This document shows, one piece after another, positions 1 through 7,723 of a DNA stretch of 64,000 nt. The notes under the pieces are model-generated. The model searched no databases and was not told the origin of the DNA. It was given only the letters and a program-made list of their open reading frames with translations. Source of the stretch: Candidatus Latescibacterota bacterium (GTDB lineage Bacteria > JAAXHH01). The stretch spans positions 1,116,001 through 1,180,000 of the forward strand of contig JAJEEG010000006.1 in the NCBI GenBank assembly GCA_022821085.1. The letters are read 5' to 3'. The position numbers and the translations under genes were made by a program. The stretch's first letter is position 1. Each line of letters begins with the position of its first letter.

Positions 1-488
1 CCGGGCCCGTCTCCGGTCCACGTACTGCCCTTCTCATGGACGACTTTCAAGTCCTTCGGATCGGTGATATCATAGATTTTGAGGGCACGGCGCACGTACT
101 GGTACATGTACCGCCGACCGTCGAAGTCCACGATGTTCTGCCAGGTATGAAAGGGTTCGACGGTGATCGGGTAGTAGGCCTCGACGGTCATGTCCTTCGC
201 GTACTCGTTCGTATCCCAGTAATCCAACTGGCCTTCGAAGGGTTTGGACTCATGCTGATGAGGTGTGGCCGCGGGGTAGATGAACCGGCCGGTCTCCGGG
301 TCCATCCCGTAGCTCGCGGGATCGGGTTCGGGGGGCGTACGATCCTCCGCCAGCGCGTCGGCGTGGAGGACGAATTCGTCCACTATGTTGGACTGGGACG
401 GGGATTCGCGCTCCGTTGAAGATCCGCAGCCGGCGGCGATCGTTCCACATAGCAGCGCGGCAACAAGGGGCGTCATGCGTGTCTTCAT
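1..488 (-). CDS. LVIVD-repeat-like lipoprotein, C-terminus beyond window
   Basis: The reading frame starts at ATG 488 and runs off the left edge without a stop, so only about 162 residues are visible. The N-terminus is a lipoprotein signal: short basic start, hydrophobic stretch, then a lipobox ending in AAGC with the Cys at about residue 21. The mature part contains a DITDPKDLKVV segment, typical of LVIVD/choice-of-anchor proteins that form beta-propellers on the cell surface or in the periplasm. The start overlaps the stop of the upstream fumarylacetoacetase-family gene by 4 bp (ATGA), so the two are probably translated together. The substrate or partner is unknown. The lipoprotein call is firm; the LVIVD assignment rests on one repeat. 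Confidence 0.7.
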   Translation of the reverse strand, partial: MKTRMTPLVAALLCGTIAAGCGSSTERESPSQSNIVDEFVLHADALAEDRTPPEPDPASYGMDPETGRFIYPAATPHQHESKPFEGQLDYWDTNEYAKDMTVEAYYPITVEPFHTWQNIVDFDGRRYMYQYVRRALKIYDITDPKDLKVVHEKGSTWTGDGP

Positions 489-1621
489 GGCTTGGCTTCC
501 ATGGGCGTGACGAGCCGGCCGATGCCCTCGATCTCCATTTCCACCACGTCGCCCGGCATGAGATATTCGGGCGGATTCCGGGCGCGGCCCACGCCGTCCG
601 GCGTGCCCGTGGCGATCACGTCGCCCGGATAGAGGGTCTGGACGGAGGTCAGATACCGAATCATGTGCGCTTCATCGTAGATCATGTAGCTGGTGTTGCT
701 GTCCTGCTTGATCACGCCGTTGACCCAGGTCCTGATGTCGAGGTCGTCATGCTGGATGAACTCCTTGGGTACGATGTAGGGCCCGAAGGGGGCGGCGCGG
801 TCGCTGCTTTTGCCGTTGAACCAGTTCGGACCGGGGAACATGCGGTTGATCGGCTTCAGTCCGGAGCCGCCCCTGCGGCTGACGTCGAACAAGATGCTGT
901 AGCCGAAGACATAGTCGTGGGCGTTTTCGAGGGTCAGGTCCAGGGCCGGCCTGCCGATGATGATGGCGAGTTCGACCTCCCAGTCGATGTTCACGTCCTT
1001 CGGCACGTAATAGGGTTCTCCCGGATCGATAATGGTGGATCTTGGCGACTTGGCGAAGAAATAGGGTTCTTCGGCGTCCACGTCCACTTCAACGGCAGTG
1101 AAACCCGCGCCCCCGATGGCCGATTCTTCCATCTCGTCCGCGTGGGCCCGGTAGTTCGCCGCGGCCGCCAGCAGGTTGTAGGGATACTTGATCGGCGCCT
1201 TGAAGGAGACGTTCTCCGGATCGAATACGAAGGGCAGGTCCGGGTTCGACAGGCGGTTTTCCGCGCCCATGTAGTTCGCGATCGTGTACATGCGGTTGGA
1301 TACGGCGTCGTATTGCTCGATCAGCGCCCGCATTTCCTTCGGAATGGATGCCACGGGCAATCCAAGCTGACGGGTGACGTAGGCGTTCGCCTCGTGCAGG
1401 TCCATCAGCCTTTCCTGGTTCGCCTGGCCCGGCTGGCCCGCCTGGCCCGTCTGGACCGACATGCCGATGCGGATCGTTCCCGTGGCCTCGAAGGTGGCGA
1501 GCTTGAAGGGCGTATCCGGCTGGTCGGATACCTGGGACCGGGCCGAGCCTGGTGCAGTCAGCCATAGCGCGGCGCCAATCAACAGTACAGCGACCGGCAG
1601 AAATCGTATCCGGTGCGGCAT
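485..1621 (-). CDS. Exported fumarylacetoacetate hydrolase family protein
   Basis: 378 residues. The C-terminal two thirds is a fumarylacetoacetase (FAH) fold: the metal-site DWEVELA motif lies near residue 212, and the end carries the family GDVIATGTPDGVG motif. FAH enzymes hydrolyse or decarboxylate beta-diketo or oxo-acids using a divalent metal. Unusually, residues 1-29 look like a Sec signal peptide (two Arg, hydrophobic core, SARS cleavage region), so this copy should be periplasmic. AAGGAGG lies 6-7 bp upstream of the ATG. Residues about 55-69 are a Gln/Gly-rich tandem repeat encoded by 9-bp units. It is coupled by a 4-bp overlap to the downstream lipoprotein gene. The exact substrate cannot be told. 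Confidence 0.85.
   Translation of the reverse strand: MPHRIRFLPVAVLLIGAALWLTAPGSARSQVSDQPDTPFKLATFEATGTIRIGMSVQTGQAGQPGQANQERLMDLHEANAYVTRQLGLPVASIPKEMRALIEQYDAVSNRMYTIANYMGAENRLSNPDLPFVFDPENVSFKAPIKYPYNLLAAAANYRAHADEMEESAIGGAGFTAVEVDVDAEEPYFFAKSPRSTIIDPGEPYYVPKDVNIDWEVELAIIIGRPALDLTLENAHDYVFGYSILFDVSRRGGSGLKPINRMFPGPNWFNGKSSDRAAPFGPYIVPKEFIQHDDLDIRTWVNGVIKQDSNTSYMIYDEAHMIRYLTSVQTLYPGDVIATGTPDGVGRARNPPEYLMPGDVVEMEIEGIGRLVTPMEAKP
1416..1458. repeat. 9-bp tandem repeat inside FAH gene (about 4.7 units)
   Basis: Four consecutive 9-bp units of the form TGGCCCGNC followed by a partial unit. They are in frame and encode a GQA/GQP-type repeat in the linker between the signal peptide and the FAH domain. 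Confidence 0.85.
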
Positions 1622-1809
1622 AGCAGCAACCTCCTTGATGACCGGTCGATCCGGGCGTTATCGTATCTCCAGGAAGAGACAGCGCACCAGATCGCGGGAT
1701 TACAGATCAGGCGACCTGCCGGAGCATCCGGCCAGATAGTCGCGGGATAACGGGGTGCGGAAGCGTACAGGTGGGATGGATATGTCGAATTGTTGTTTGA
1801 GAAATCGGA

Positions 1810-1884
1810 TCGGGGCGGGGAGATTTGAACTCCCGACCTCCTGCTCCCGAAGCAGGCGCGCTGACCGGGCTGCGCTACGCCCCG
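1810..1884 (-). tRNA. tRNA-Pro (anticodon CGG)
   Basis: Folds as a full cloverleaf: acceptor CGGGGCG/CGCCCCG, D stem GCGC/GCGC, anticodon stem CCTGC/GCAGG with loop TTCGGGA (anticodon CGG), T stem GGGAG/CTCCC with loop TTCAAAT, discriminator A. CCA is not encoded. It lies 49 bp from a second tRNA-Pro on the same strand. Confidence 0.95.
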
Positions 1885-1933
1885 ATGTGTGACCGATCAT
1901 GGGACAAGGGCCCGGTGGGCCGCCTTGCCGGAA

Positions 1934-2007
1934 TCGGGGCGACTGGATTTGAACCAGCGACCACCAGCCCCCCATGCTGGTGCGCTACCTGACTGCGCTA
2001 CGCCCCG
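1934..2007 (-). tRNA. tRNA-Pro (anticodon GGG)
   Basis: Cloverleaf with acceptor CGGGGCG/CGCCCCG, D stem GCGC/GCGC, anticodon stem CCAGC/GCTGG with loop ATGGGGG (T33, anticodon GGG), T stem GCTGG/CCAGT with loop TTCAAAT. CCA is not encoded. Forms a two-gene proline tRNA cluster with 1810-1884. Confidence 0.93.
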
Positions 2008-2054
2008 AAAACTTCGGCGTATAATGTATGCCGATGAGGGGCTTCGGGCAAGGG

Positions 2055-3002
2055 TTATTTTGGCGGCTTTAGCGTGCCCCCGCACGATCCCATACGGCTG
2101 CGGGCCTGTTCGACGAACCAGCGATGATCGGCGCGAATCAGGGATTCGTCCCGTGTTTCAGTTGCGAGGAAGTCGAGTTTATTCACTACGCGAAACGCCG
2201 TGTAAACGTCCCACCAGGGCAGGCATCCGGAGTCCACGGGATTCAGGGATTCGTAGTGACGGGTGAACAGGTCCATGATTTCGGCACCGAAGAGCATCAG
2301 GATCTCGAACCGGGCGTTCGACACGTCGAAGAGCGGGTCTCCCCGCCGGGTGTCCTCCCAGTCGATGATTGCCGTGAGGCGTCCATCCTGCCAGAGGGTG
2401 TTCCCCGGCCAGTAGTCGCCGTGCAGGACGACCGGCGTATTGTTGCGGGGGAGCGGCCAGCACGGCGCGAGCATTTCGATCAGTTCGCGTTCGCCCGCAG
2501 TAACGCCGGGCGTTTCCGGCGGCTTTCCGATTGCTGAAGCGCAGTCATCCTCCACCCGCAGCAGAAAGGAAAGATCCCGGCCGGCCGTATCCATCCGGTG
2601 TATCCTGGCCAGTTCACGGGCCATCTGCATCACGTACTCCGCCGAATCTCCGGGCTTCAGATCGGTCTTACCTTCCGCATATTCCAGCACCAGGGAGGGT
2701 GAGGGGAAAAGGGGATCCGTCGCGTCCAGGTAGACCGGGGCGGGCGTGGCCAGCCCCGCGGCGTGGGTCAGCTGCAGCACGCGGAACTCATCCGCGGCCA
2801 CGTTCGGGTTCTGCTGGAGGTCCACCGCGCCGTGCAGCCGGTGAATGAGCTTTCTCAACGTACCGTCCCCGGCTTCCACTTCCAGGACGGTCACATCGGC
2901 CGAGTAGCCTCCGGGCAGGCCGCGATGGCTTTTCAACCTGGCGCGCGGATCGAATCTGTGGACGAGCTTTTCGAACCGGTGGTAATCGTCGACGGGTTCC
3001 AT
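2055..3002 (-). CDS. Phosphotransferase of the APH/choline kinase-like family
   Basis: 315 residues from ATG 3002. A TTG at 3029 would extend it by 9 residues but would overlap the sulfatase gene, so the ATG lying 7 bp past that gene's stop is preferred. The kinase-like catalytic loop HGDYWPGN is at about residue 192, and the metal-binding IDWED about 20 residues later. The family transfers phosphate from ATP to small hydroxyl or amino substrates such as aminoglycosides, choline or homoserine. The substrate here is unknown and nothing indicates antibiotic resistance. It follows the sulfatase-like gene closely, which suggests joint expression. Confidence 0.82.
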   Translation of the reverse strand: MEPVDDYHRFEKLVHRFDPRARLKSHRGLPGGYSADVTVLEVEAGDGTLRKLIHRLHGAVDLQQNPNVAADEFRVLQLTHAAGLATPAPVYLDATDPLFPSPSLVLEYAEGKTDLKPGDSAEYVMQMARELARIHRMDTAGRDLSFLLRVEDDCASAIGKPPETPGVTAGERELIEMLAPCWPLPRNNTPVVLHGDYWPGNTLWQDGRLTAIIDWEDTRRGDPLFDVSNARFEILMLFGAEIMDLFTRHYESLNPVDSGCLPWWDVYTAFRVVNKLDFLATETRDESLIRADHRWFVEQARSRMGSCGGTLKPPK

Positions 3003-3009
3003 GGGAGGC

Positions 3010-4458
3010 CTATTCCCCGGGGTAGTCAATGGCCCACTTGCCCGCGAGATTCCCGCTGCCGCCTCTTTCGCTCCAGAGGGCTACCACGTCTTCCGGAGCG
3101 TGGTTTTCCGCCAGGTGGGCCAGGAACAGGCCGTGCAGGTCATCCAGGGAGGTCTCGTTGCCGGCGGCGACGTTCTGTTGGGCAAGCCGGTCCTTCTGCA
3201 GGTCGTAGAGCTCGGGCCTGCCGTCTGCTCCGACGGGTGCGTAGCCCCAACGATCCGTAACGAGGAAGGGTGTCGTGGCGCGACTGGGCAGGCCGCCCGA
3301 CGGATCCGCGAAGTGGCAGCCGCTGACCGCGTACTCCCGGTGGGTGGCCCGGCTTTCCAGCACGGCGTCTGCGAAGGAAACCCCGTCGAAGGGTTCAGGT
3401 GGGTCCACTGAGACGCCGGCCAGGTCGCAGAGGCTCGGGAACAGGTCGATCGTCTGCGTAATCAGCGGGAGTCGCGCCCCGGGGGGTACGCCGCCGCCGG
3501 CCAGCATCAACATGACGTGGCCGATCTCCGGGTAGATGGGCCAGAACCTCCCGTCGGTCTCCGTTATGTTGGACTTGCCCGTCCGATCGTGCTCGCCGAT
3601 GGACATGCCGTGGTCCGACATGACGGTGACGATGGTATCGTCCCAGAGACCCAGGTCGTCGATCTTCCGCAGGACCTGGCCTATGTGGCGGTCCACGAGT
3701 TCCGTCTCCGCCGCGTAGTGGGCCCACAGGTTGTGCAGTTCCTCCGGCGTGTAGACCGACGACGGTCCGTAGTTCGGATGCAGCATGGGCGGCCCCGTGT
3801 AATCGGGGTCGTAACGCCGCACCATGTATTCCGGCGGATCCCAGGGTTCGTGAGGATCGAAGAAATCCACCCACAGGAAGAACGGGCCGGACCCTGAGTT
3901 TTCCTCGAGCCAGCGAACGGCGGTCTGCGCGGTCCGGGCGGAGAAGACGTCGGATTCGTACCGGTAGTAGTGGTTGATCCAGCGGTGCTGGTTGACGAGC
4001 GTATGGCCCCTATAGCGCGGGTGTACGCGGGTTTTGTCGTCCTGGACGACGCGTTCCACGGGGTCGTTGAGGTGGAGCAGCGGCCTGTCGCCCTCCTGGC
4101 CCCGGTTCTGATACGCCGCGTCGAAGCCGTCGGTGAAACGGGCCTTGAACAGGTGGGGACAGTCGCAGATCAGTTGTGTGGCGTAACCCAGTTCTCCGAG
4201 CATCCTGCCCGCGTGGTTGGGCCCGCTCAGATCGATGGGCTGCCAGCCGTAATGCGGCCAGCCAGTGACGCCCGTCGCGAAATCGGTGCGATGGGGGATC
4301 GTGGGGAAGCTGCCCATGTGCGCTTTCGTGATCTCCGTCGCCCGTTCCGCGGCGAAACGGTCCAGCTCGGGTGTTCGCACGGGCCGCTCCGCGCGGTTTC
4401 CCAGGTTGTCGTGGCGGAAGGTATCCGTGATGAGTACGACGATGTTCTTCGGCATCAT
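3010..4458 (-). CDS. Sulfatase-like hydrolase with Thr at the formylglycine position
   Basis: 482 residues, alkaline phosphatase superfamily. The N-terminal VVLITDTFRHD supplies the first metal ligands and MSDHGMSIGEH the later ones (about residue 280-295). The sulfatase signature C/S-x-P-x-R-x4-T-G is present as T53-I-P-H-R57-x4-T62-G63, so the Cys or Ser normally matured to formylglycine is Thr. Thr cannot become formylglycine by the known routes, so the protein may be a phosphoesterase or phosphonate hydrolase-like enzyme, or a sulfatase with altered chemistry. No signal peptide is seen. The downstream phosphotransferase starts within 10 bp. Confidence 0.85.
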   Translation of the reverse strand: MMPKNIVVLITDTFRHDNLGNRAERPVRTPELDRFAAERATEITKAHMGSFPTIPHRTDFATGVTGWPHYGWQPIDLSGPNHAGRMLGELGYATQLICDCPHLFKARFTDGFDAAYQNRGQEGDRPLLHLNDPVERVVQDDKTRVHPRYRGHTLVNQHRWINHYYRYESDVFSARTAQTAVRWLEENSGSGPFFLWVDFFDPHEPWDPPEYMVRRYDPDYTGPPMLHPNYGPSSVYTPEELHNLWAHYAAETELVDRHIGQVLRKIDDLGLWDDTIVTVMSDHGMSIGEHDRTGKSNITETDGRFWPIYPEIGHVMLMLAGGGVPPGARLPLITQTIDLFPSLCDLAGVSVDPPEPFDGVSFADAVLESRATHREYAVSGCHFADPSGGLPSRATTPFLVTDRWGYAPVGADGRPELYDLQKDRLAQQNVAAGNETSLDDLHGLFLAHLAENHAPEDVVALWSERGGSGNLAGKWAIDYPGE

Positions 4459-4540
4459 GATCCTTTCATGAATGGGATGGCGATTCCCTTGCGTCTTGCT
4501 CAGGGTACATACCAGGCCATCTGATATGCCGGCCGGCAGT

Positions 4541-4580
4541 CTACGCGTTCAGCCGGCAAGCACCTCGTTCAGCCGTCGAT
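4541..4580. repeat. 20-bp imperfect tandem duplication over metallophosphoesterase stop
   Basis: Units 4541-4560 and 4561-4580 share about 14 of 20 bases, around the core CGTTCAGCCG. The second unit contains the stop codon (4569-4571) of the metallophosphoesterase gene; the first lies just downstream of it on the minus strand. Confidence 0.65.
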
Positions 4581-5522
4581 CTCGCAGTCTTCCAGGTAAC
4601 GGTCCACCGACGCCTTCAGCGATATCTCTCCGCCCATCACTCGGTCTTCGTAGGCGCGGTACCAACCAGGTATCAGGGACCGTGTCTCCCGGAACTCGGC
4701 GAGGATGAGCCTTGCGAAATCTCCGCTGTCCTCCAGGTAGCCGGTTTCGTGAAAGCGCGCGATCGCCCGTTCGCGGTCGTAGTCGAGGCGGATGATTTCC
4801 GCCTTCCACGCACCGGCCTCGAACGTCATCTGGGCGTAGGCCGCGCGGGGGTCCCGGTCGAAGGGCGCGCCTACCGCGCCCACGTTGACGACCAGGGCAT
4901 CGTCCACGGTCCGGATAAGGGGCCGGTGCGTGTGTCCCACCACAAGCACCTTCGGCGCCGGAGCGATCTTCTCGCGCAGCGATGCTTCCGTATCGTCGGG
5001 GAAGATCCCCTTGCGGTCGCCCAGCATGGATGCGTGCACCATGCGGAATTCGTTCCCCGACTCATCGGTCATGGACCACTGAAAGGATAGCGCTTCGAGG
5101 TGTTCGACCAGGCGATTCGGGCTATCGGGGCGGTCCGGGTCGGCCTGAATGGCCTGGTCGGCCTGACTGGCCTGGCCGGCCTGACTGGCCTGGCCGGCCT
5201 GATCGGCCTGCCCAGCCTGGCCGACCAGTTGGTCGTAGGTCCACTTCGCATGCCGGATGATCTCGAATTCGGGACCGCGGTCGGGCAGGTTTCCCCTTCC
5301 GTACTTCAGCACGTACCGCTCGTGGTTCCCATAGATCATGCCCCAGTCTTCCGCCAGGGCGCGAGTCACGACGCGTTGGGTGCACGCACGGGGATTCGGT
5401 CCCCGGTTGATGATGTCGCCCGCGCACAGGACCCGGTCGGGCTGCCAGCGGTCGATGTGTTCCAGGACGGTTTCCAGCGCATCCAGGTTGCTGTGCACGT
5501 CGGCGAAAACAGCGATCTTCAT
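4569..5522 (-). CDS. Metallophosphoesterase, YfcE/MJ0936-like
   Basis: 317 residues. Binuclear metal motifs in order: FADVHSN (residues 6-12), GDIINRGP (about 38), GNHER (about 65) and GHTHRPL (about 195). This is the calcineurin-like phosphoesterase fold, acting on phosphodiesters or phosphomonoesters in the cytoplasm. Residues about 100-127 are a Gln/Ala/Gly-rich tandem repeat encoded by nine 9-bp units, placed between conserved motifs and absent from typical family members. The start codon overlaps the stop of the dimethylformamidase-like gene by 4 bp, which makes it the third gene of a PhyH-DMFase-like-phosphoesterase operon. Natural substrate unknown. Confidence 0.88.
   Translation of the reverse strand: MKIAVFADVHSNLDALETVLEHIDRWQPDRVLCAGDIINRGPNPRACTQRVVTRALAEDWGMIYGNHERYVLKYGRGNLPDRGPEFEIIRHAKWTYDQLVGQAGQADQAGQASQAGQASQADQAIQADPDRPDSPNRLVEHLEALSFQWSMTDESGNEFRMVHASMLGDRKGIFPDDTEASLREKIAPAPKVLVVGHTHRPLIRTVDDALVVNVGAVGAPFDRDPRAAYAQMTFEAGAWKAEIIRLDYDRERAIARFHETGYLEDSGDFARLILAEFRETRSLIPGWYRAYEDRVMGGEISLKASVDRYLEDCEIDG
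5142..5222. repeat. 9-bp minisatellite, nine units, inside metallophosphoesterase gene
   Basis: Nine consecutive units of the form GGCCTGNNN (the last begins AGCCTG), total 81 bp and in frame. The variable third codon gives an alternating Gln-Ala-x/Gly pattern in the protein. Confidence 0.95.
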
Positions 5523-7723
5523 GGTTTCAGGAACCGGCGCAGCACGTTGGCCACGATCCTGGAAATGTCGTTGTCGGCATTGTTGTGCAGCAGGCTGCCG
5601 CAGAAGGTGATGGATCCCGTGGAGAAAAGCTGGCTGCCGGAGTCCGACTGCTGGTACACCATGTCCGCCCGGACCAGTTTCTCGATTGGCTCTCCGGACC
5701 AGGTCGTGATGTGGGTGAGCAACTCTTCGGGTACGGGGATGAAGGATTCGTGGTGGTTTTCGGAACTGGCGATGACACGGGTGTTATCGGGGGTGCCCAG
5801 CCGGCAGTCCGCCCGGTCGAGTTCGAACCCGGCGGCGCCGTTTCCGCTGAACCCGTAGTCGCCCACGGTCTCGCGCTCCACCCCTTCGAAGATCCACGCG
5901 GTCTCCGGGTTGACGCGGGCGTCCGGGTCGATGCGGTAGTACGATCCATGGAAATTGCCCTGGGCCGAGAACCCCACGGCGGCGAGCTGCTGCGGGGGAC
6001 GGTTGTTCCTGCGCCAGAGTCCGCCGTAACCGCCGTCGAATGCCTGGAAGTACTCGCCCGGTTCGGCCGCCCAGGCCCGTATGCCGCCTTCGTTCCGGCG
6101 AATTTCGAGGGTCCCGTTGCCTTCCGGGTGGATGGCGATGCGCCAGTAGAACCCGTTTCCCCCCAGATACATGAAGTGGCCGCCCCGTTCCCGGTACAGT
6201 TGGAGTGCGTCGAGGGTGCGTGGCGTATGGTATTCCGGATGGGAACCCGTGGTTACCGCGCGGTAGCCTTCAATCGCACCGATGCCATCGTCGTGCAGTT
6301 CTTGGTCGGTGACGATGTCGAAGGGGATGCCCATTTTCTCGAGCCACGCGTAAAGGTGGGTGTCCGCCTGCAGGTGCCTCAGCCCCGAGCAGTCCCCTTC
6401 GGTGGCGCCGAAAGTGATGTATCCCGGGCGGATCGTGAACAGCGGGCGCCGGTGACTGGCGTGGCAGATACCGCTGCCGTCCCCATGAAAGTTGTAGGTG
6501 GAAAGCCCGTACTCCGGGTGGACGGCGGGATTCCAGGGATAGGCGTTCCATTCGCCGATCCGCTCAAGCCAGGAAGGATGGAAATTCGGCCGGGCGTGAT
6601 TGCCGTAGACGGTATAGGTAAAGGTCGATGCCAGCACGCAAAGGTCTGCGGCAGGCCTGCCCCGTGGCGGGCAGACGTAGAACGGCATCATGTCCTCGTG
6701 ATCCCCGCACCGGATGCGTGCCGCGTAGAGTCCCGATCGCATGCCGTCCGGGATTTTAAAGGTGAAATCGGTCTCCCAGCCGAAGTCGTAGATGTCGTCG
6801 TCGTGAAAGTGGATGGCGCCATACTGTACCGGCGCGTGCTTCCAGGACATTTCCTCGCCGGTCCACCGGGAACCGGTCATGGCGCGGGCCGGCAAGTTGA
6901 CCAGGCGGCCGTGCAGGCCCTGCGGCCCGACGTCCACGACCCGCGTAGAACTCGTGTCCCGGGCGAAGTCCCACAGGGCCCACGCGCCGGGATGGTTGCT
7001 GACTTCGTATTCCTGGTTGTCGACTTCTTCCACCGGCATGTCGACGAGGGAAGGTGCTTCGATCTTGCCGTTGAAATGGCCCTGGACGGGGTCTCCGTCC
7101 ACCCCGCCGATGGTGATCCGGGCAAGATCGCCCAGGGGAACCGGGCCGACGGCCGCGACCGTGATATCGGACGGACCCGGTGGTGCGTGGACCGCCCGGA
7201 ATCCCACGCTCACGGTCCCGCTACCGGTATCGTAGCTCGCCCACACCCGGTACCATTGCCTGGTCTTGATCGCTGCGCTTCGGCAAACGGTGCGGGTCAC
7301 CTGGTCCGTCGATGACCGAACGACCGCGGTCAAGGCGCCGCGGTCCAGGCATAGGCTGAGGACCGGCCTCCGTCCGCCGGTTCCACAACTGACGATGCCC
7401 TGGCCCGCTTTCTCGGGGGTCGTGGGCCATATCGTGGCGGAGATTGTCAGGCCGCTGGCCGGGTGAAAGCGGCCGTCAAGGGGGATGACGGCGTAAGAGC
7501 CGGGGTGGAACGGCTGGGACCGGGAAGGGAACTCCCCGCCGAAGGGCAGGTCGACTTCTTCCAGTTGAAGCCCGGGACCGGCGGGATTTGGATCGGCGCA
7601 TATCACGCGAACGAGGCTGGCCCGGTAGGGATCCGCGGCCGTGCTGCTGACCTTGAAGGCGATCTCGTCGCCGGGCCGGCCGGACAACCGGTCGGTGTAA
7701 CCCAGCAGGGGAATGTTGGCCAT
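5519..7723 (-). CDS. N,N-dimethylformamidase large-subunit-like protein
   Basis: 734 residues. Resembles the large (beta) subunit of N,N-dimethylformamidase, an iron-dependent amidohydrolase: an N-terminal domain, a LamG-like beta-sandwich at about residues 70-205, and a C-terminal catalytic region with a TGSHPEYHTP motif near residue 490 and GGNGFYW shortly after. From memory, the Glu of HPEY is an iron ligand in the characterised enzyme. No small alpha subunit gene is adjacent, so activity on formamides is uncertain and it may act on other amides. The start overlaps the PhyH stop by one base (TGATG) and the stop overlaps the phosphoesterase start by 4 bp. No signal peptide. Confidence 0.78.
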   Translation of the reverse strand: MANIPLLGYTDRLSGRPGDEIAFKVSSTAADPYRASLVRVICADPNPAGPGLQLEEVDLPFGGEFPSRSQPFHPGSYAVIPLDGRFHPASGLTISATIWPTTPEKAGQGIVSCGTGGRRPVLSLCLDRGALTAVVRSSTDQVTRTVCRSAAIKTRQWYRVWASYDTGSGTVSVGFRAVHAPPGPSDITVAAVGPVPLGDLARITIGGVDGDPVQGHFNGKIEAPSLVDMPVEEVDNQEYEVSNHPGAWALWDFARDTSSTRVVDVGPQGLHGRLVNLPARAMTGSRWTGEEMSWKHAPVQYGAIHFHDDDIYDFGWETDFTFKIPDGMRSGLYAARIRCGDHEDMMPFYVCPPRGRPAADLCVLASTFTYTVYGNHARPNFHPSWLERIGEWNAYPWNPAVHPEYGLSTYNFHGDGSGICHASHRRPLFTIRPGYITFGATEGDCSGLRHLQADTHLYAWLEKMGIPFDIVTDQELHDDGIGAIEGYRAVTTGSHPEYHTPRTLDALQLYRERGGHFMYLGGNGFYWRIAIHPEGNGTLEIRRNEGGIRAWAAEPGEYFQAFDGGYGGLWRRNNRPPQQLAAVGFSAQGNFHGSYYRIDPDARVNPETAWIFEGVERETVGDYGFSGNGAAGFELDRADCRLGTPDNTRVIASSENHHESFIPVPEELLTHITTWSGEPIEKLVRADMVYQQSDSGSQLFSTGSITFCGSLLHNNADNDISRIVANVLRRFLKP

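Noticed and set aside
1700-1975. Minus-strand 91-codon frame with GGWWSLVQIQSP and QEVGSSNLPAPI
   Set aside because: It reads straight through both tRNA-Pro genes; these peptide strings are the well-known translation shadows of tRNA sequences.
1897-2085. Minus-strand 62-codon frame with VAQSGSAPAWGAGGRWFKSS
   Set aside because: Another translation shadow of the tRNA-Pro gene at 1934-2007.
2055-3002. Aminoglycoside resistance gene
   Set aside because: Only the general phosphotransferase motifs are present; nothing places it with known resistance enzymes and the context is metabolic.
5585-7315. Plus-strand 576-codon frame opposite the dimethylformamidase-like gene
   Set aside because: Antisense shadow typical of high-GC DNA; composition is repetitive Val/Arg/Gly and it has no conserved motif.
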